Origin: an uncultured Caulobacteraceae bacterium
Lineage (GTDB): Bacteria; Pseudomonadota; Alphaproteobacteria; Caulobacterales; TH1-2
NCBI GenBank assembly: GCA_937967425.1
Contig: CALBST010000344.1
Span: 1-7,855 of the forward strand
Direction of reading: 5' to 3'
DNA length: 7,855 bases
Shown here: positions 6,463 through 7,855 of the stretch, piece by piece
Numbering within the stretch: the first letter of the stretch is position 1
Layout: every line of letters starts with the position of its first letter
Notes under the pieces: model-generated
The model's database searches: none
What the model was told of the DNA's origin: nothing
The model's input: only the letters and a program-made list of their open reading frames with translations
Translations under genes and position numbers: made by a program

Positions 6463-6481
6463 ATCACGGGGTTGCCGTGAT
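6463..6481. repeat. Inverted repeat in the 5' region of the DUF4168 gene
   Basis: A perfect 7-bp inverted repeat, ATCACGG-GGTTG-CCGTGAT, lies between the putative EcfG-type promoter and the DUF4168 start. On the minus strand it is followed by only three Ts, so it is a poor terminator. It falls at or just after the predicted transcription start and could be a 5' untranslated hairpin or a protein-binding operator. Confidence 0.5.
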
Positions 6482-6482
6482 C

Positions 6483-6507
6483 AACGCATCAACGGGGATT
6501 TTGTTCC
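6483..6507 (-). promoter_or_regulatory. Putative EcfG-type (general stress response) promoter for the DUF4168 gene
   Basis: On the minus strand GGAAC (6507-6503) is followed by 16 nt and then CGTT (6486-6483), an exact match to the alphaproteobacterial EcfG/sigma-T promoter consensus GGAAC-N16/17-CGTT. It lies ~50 nt upstream of the chosen ATG at 6432 and downstream of the marR stop, so it would drive the DUF4168 gene alone. This is a motif match only, with no expression evidence. Confidence 0.6.
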
Positions 6508-6526
6508 GAGCGAGCGGAACTTTTTT
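6503..6526 (+). terminator. Rho-independent terminator, plus-strand orientation
   Basis: GTTCCG-AGCGAG-CGGAAC (6503-6520) forms a 6-bp perfect stem with a 6-nt loop and is followed directly by six Ts (6521-6526), the last of which overlaps the marR stop codon. On the minus strand the downstream run of Ts is absent (AAAATCC), so it should terminate plus-strand transcription only. The nearest plus-strand gene upstream is the aldose dehydrogenase, ending at 5796. The left arm also supplies the -35 of the minus-strand EcfG-type promoter, so the symmetry may instead reflect that element. Confidence 0.5.
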
Positions 6527-6993
6527 CAGAGTCCGCGCGCGGCCTCCAGCAAGCGATCTAGCAGCGCGTCGAGGTGTTCGCGTTCGCGCGCAGTCAAAGA
6601 AGCCAGCAATTTTTGCTCGCTTGCTAGCGCGATCGGGGCGATGCGCGCATGCACGCTCTCGCCTTGCGCCGTGAGTGAGAGAATCTGGCGTCGCGCGTCT
6701 TCGCGATCCGCGCGGGCAACGACGCGTTTGGATTCTACGAGCTTTGACACAGCGCGCGACACCGCGACTTTGTCCATCTCGGTCGCTTCGGCGACTTCTT
6801 TGGCGGTGAGCCCGGGGCGGCGGCCAAGCACGGCGATGATGCGCCATTCCGGAATGGTAAGATCGAACGTTTTGGCGTAGCGCGCCGCGATCGCGCGGCT
6901 GACGCGGTTCGACAGGATCGAGAGCCGGTAGGGGAGGAAATCCTCCAGAACTAGCAATTCCGCCGGGGCCGGTTTTCGCTTTGCGCTTGCCAT
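6526..6993 (-). CDS. MarR-family winged helix-turn-helix transcriptional regulator
   Basis: This 155-residue dimeric DNA-binding repressor is of the MarR type. The N-terminal helix region (LEDFLPYRLSILSNRVSRAI) leads into the DNA-binding domain: LTIPEWRIIAVLGRRPGLTA (45-64), the recognition helix-turn-helix KEVAEATEMDKVAVSRAVSK (65-84), and LVESKRVVARADREDARRQI with a DRED-R wing (96-102) and LSLTAQG. The C-terminal helices (~112-152) would complete the dimer interface. Family members usually repress neighbouring or divergent genes and release DNA when bound to an aromatic ligand. Here the divergent neighbour is hpd, 53 bp away, so control of tyrosine/4-hydroxyphenylpyruvate catabolism is the simplest inference, with autoregulation through the same palindrome. 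The start is an ATG at 6993 with no strong ribosome site. Confidence 0.94.
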   Translation of the reverse strand: MASAKRKPAPAELLVLEDFLPYRLSILSNRVSRAIAARYAKTFDLTIPEWRIIAVLGRRPGLTAKEVAEATEMDKVAVSRAVSKLVESKRVVARADREDARRQILSLTAQGESVHARIAPIALASEQKLLASLTAREREHLDALLDRLLEAARGL

Positions 6994-7015
6994 TGGTTAC
7001 AGATGAAACTAAATC
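6987..7015 (+). promoter_or_regulatory. Possible sigma-70-type promoter for hpd
   Basis: TTGCCA (6987-6992, 5 of 6 matches to TTGACA) is separated by exactly 17 nt from TAAATC (7010-7015, a weak -10 with 3 of 6 matches). It begins inside the start of marR and would give an untranslated leader of ~25 nt carrying the AGAGGA ribosome site at 7035-7040. The weak -10 limits confidence. Confidence 0.3.
6993..7012. promoter_or_regulatory. Candidate MarR operator between marR and hpd
   Basis: A 20-bp imperfect palindrome of the form TTnGTTnCAnnTGnAACnAA, in which seven of ten symmetrical pairs match. Its size and TTG/CAA-like arms are typical of MarR-family operators. It lies in the spacer between the putative hpd -35 and -10 and touches the marR start codon, so a bound dimer could block both genes. 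Confidence 0.45.
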
Positions 7016-7046
7016 TCCCGCAAACGCAAGCTCAAGAGGAAACGCC

Positions 7047-7855
7047 ATGGCCGATCTGTTCGAGAATCCGATTGGGACCGATGGTTTCGAGTTCGTCGAA
7101 TTCACTTCGCCCGAACCAGAAAAGCTTGCCGCGTATTTCGAACAGATCGGCTTCACAGCGGTCGCCAAGCACCGCTCGAAAAATGTCGTTCGCTACAAGC
7201 AGAACGACATCAACTTCATTCTGAACATGGAGCCGAGCGGCCAGGCGGCTGAATTCCGCCAAGCGCACGGGCCGTCGGCCAATGCCATGGCGTTCCGCGT
7301 GAAAGATGCGCAGCACGCGTTCCGCGAAGCGGTGAAGCGCGGGGCCGAGCCGGTTGAAGGCAAAGTCGGACCGATGGAGCTCAACATTCCGGCGATCAAG
7401 GGTATAGGCGGCGCCTATATTTACCTCGTCGATCGCTACGGCGCGCAGACAATCTACGACATCGATTTCAAGCCGATCGAAGGCGCCGACGAGTCCAAAA
7501 ATTCAATCGGCCTCACCTATCTCGATCACCTCACCCACAACGTCTTCCGCGGCAACATGAAGACCTGGGCGGATTACTACGAGCGCATCTTCAACTTCCG
7601 CGAAATCCGCTATTTCGACATCGAAGGCAAAGTCACCGGTCTCTTTTCAAAAGCGATGACGAGCCCCGACGGCAAGATTCGCATCCCGCTCAATGAATCG
7701 AAGGGCGAGGAAGGCAAGGTTGATCAGATCGAAGAATATCTGCAGCGCTACAAGGGCGAGGGCATCCAGCACTTGGCCTTCGGTACTGACAATCTCTACG
7801 ACGTCGTCGATCGCCTGCGTGCGCGTGGCGTCGAGCTGCAAGACACGATCGAGAC
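7047..7855 (+). CDS. hpd: 4-hydroxyphenylpyruvate dioxygenase (N-terminal 269 residues, 3' end outside window)
   Basis: This non-haem iron(II) enzyme converts 4-hydroxyphenylpyruvate to homogentisate in tyrosine catabolism. The sequence begins MADLFENPIGTDGFEFVEFT, a typical bacterial HPPD N-terminus. It has two vicinal-oxygen-chelate halves: residues ~12-140 (ending GGAYIYLVDRYGAQTIYDID) and from ~155 onward (IGLTYLDHLTHNVFRGNMKT). Two of the three iron ligands are visible: His161 in LDHLTHNV and His242 in GEGIQHLAF. The third, a Glu near residue ~320, lies beyond the window. Other family hallmarks are FNFREIRYFDIEGKVTGLFS and IRIPLNESKG. AGAGGA at 7035-7040, 6 nt before the ATG, is a good ribosome site. 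The gene is divergent from marR. Family length is ~355-370 residues, so about a quarter is missing. Confidence 0.97.
   Translation, partial: MADLFENPIGTDGFEFVEFTSPEPEKLAAYFEQIGFTAVAKHRSKNVVRYKQNDINFILNMEPSGQAAEFRQAHGPSANAMAFRVKDAQHAFREAVKRGAEPVEGKVGPMELNIPAIKGIGGAYIYLVDRYGAQTIYDIDFKPIEGADESKNSIGLTYLDHLTHNVFRGNMKTWADYYERIFNFREIRYFDIEGKVTGLFSKAMTSPDGKIRIPLNESKGEEGKVDQIEEYLQRYKGEGIQHLAFGTDNLYDVVDRLRARGVELQDTIE

Noticed and set aside
5845..6480. Plus-strand open frame (211 codons) opposite the DUF4168 gene
   Set aside because: The minus-strand frame has a signal peptide and two aligned repeats; the plus frame is Arg/Cys/Leu-rich without recognisable features.
6464..7168. Minus-strand open frame (234 codons) covering marR and the start of hpd
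   Set aside because: It is out of frame with the clear MarR protein, crosses the divergent promoter region and has low-complexity Arg-rich content.

Overview
The window looks like chromosomal core DNA from a high-GC Alphaproteobacterium. The block lptC-lptA-lptB-rpoN is the conserved alphaproteobacterial order, and a perfect-looking EcfG-type (general stress response) promoter motif, GGAAC-N16-CGTT, is also present. The style suggests a Caulobacterales/Hyphomonadaceae-like organism, but the genus cannot be read from the sequence. I see no tRNA, rRNA, CRISPR array, transposase or plasmid signature.

Layout. Positions 1-4456 (minus strand, read right to left) hold one tightly packed six-gene operon: a TIR-domain protein with two C-terminal membrane helices; an unrecognised membrane-anchored protein with a coiled coil, a periplasmic domain and a polyproline tail; lptC, lptA and lptB (LPS transport to the outer membrane); and the first ~332 codons of rpoN (sigma-54), cut by the left edge. 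Spacings are 6 nt, 3 nt, a 4-bp ATGA overlap, 52 nt and 14 nt, so the two unusual genes are probably co-transcribed and translationally coupled with LPS export. Positions 4457-4593 form a divergent intergenic region. Positions 4594-5796 (plus) encode a PQQ-dependent aldose dehydrogenase of the YliI/Asd type, probably exported as a lipoprotein. It converges, with a 3-nt gap, on a minus-strand gene (5800-6432) for an exported protein with two tandem DUF4168 repeats. That gene is preceded by the EcfG-type promoter. Then come a MarR-family regulator (6526-6993, minus) and, divergent from it, hpd (4-hydroxyphenylpyruvate dioxygenase, 7047 to the right edge, plus). The 53-bp marR-hpd gap carries a 20-bp imperfect palindrome that is a good candidate MarR operator.

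How the genes work together. The left half is an envelope-biogenesis operon (LptC/A/B) ending in sigma-54 and headed by a predicted transmembrane TIR module. The TIR domain appears to have Gln in place of the catalytic Glu, which argues for a structural or signalling role rather than NAD cleavage. The right half is metabolic and stress related: periplasmic sugar oxidation, a stress-promoter-driven envelope protein, and tyrosine catabolism under likely local MarR control. The TIR/membrane pair attached to the LPS transport operon is the best candidate here for something undescribed.
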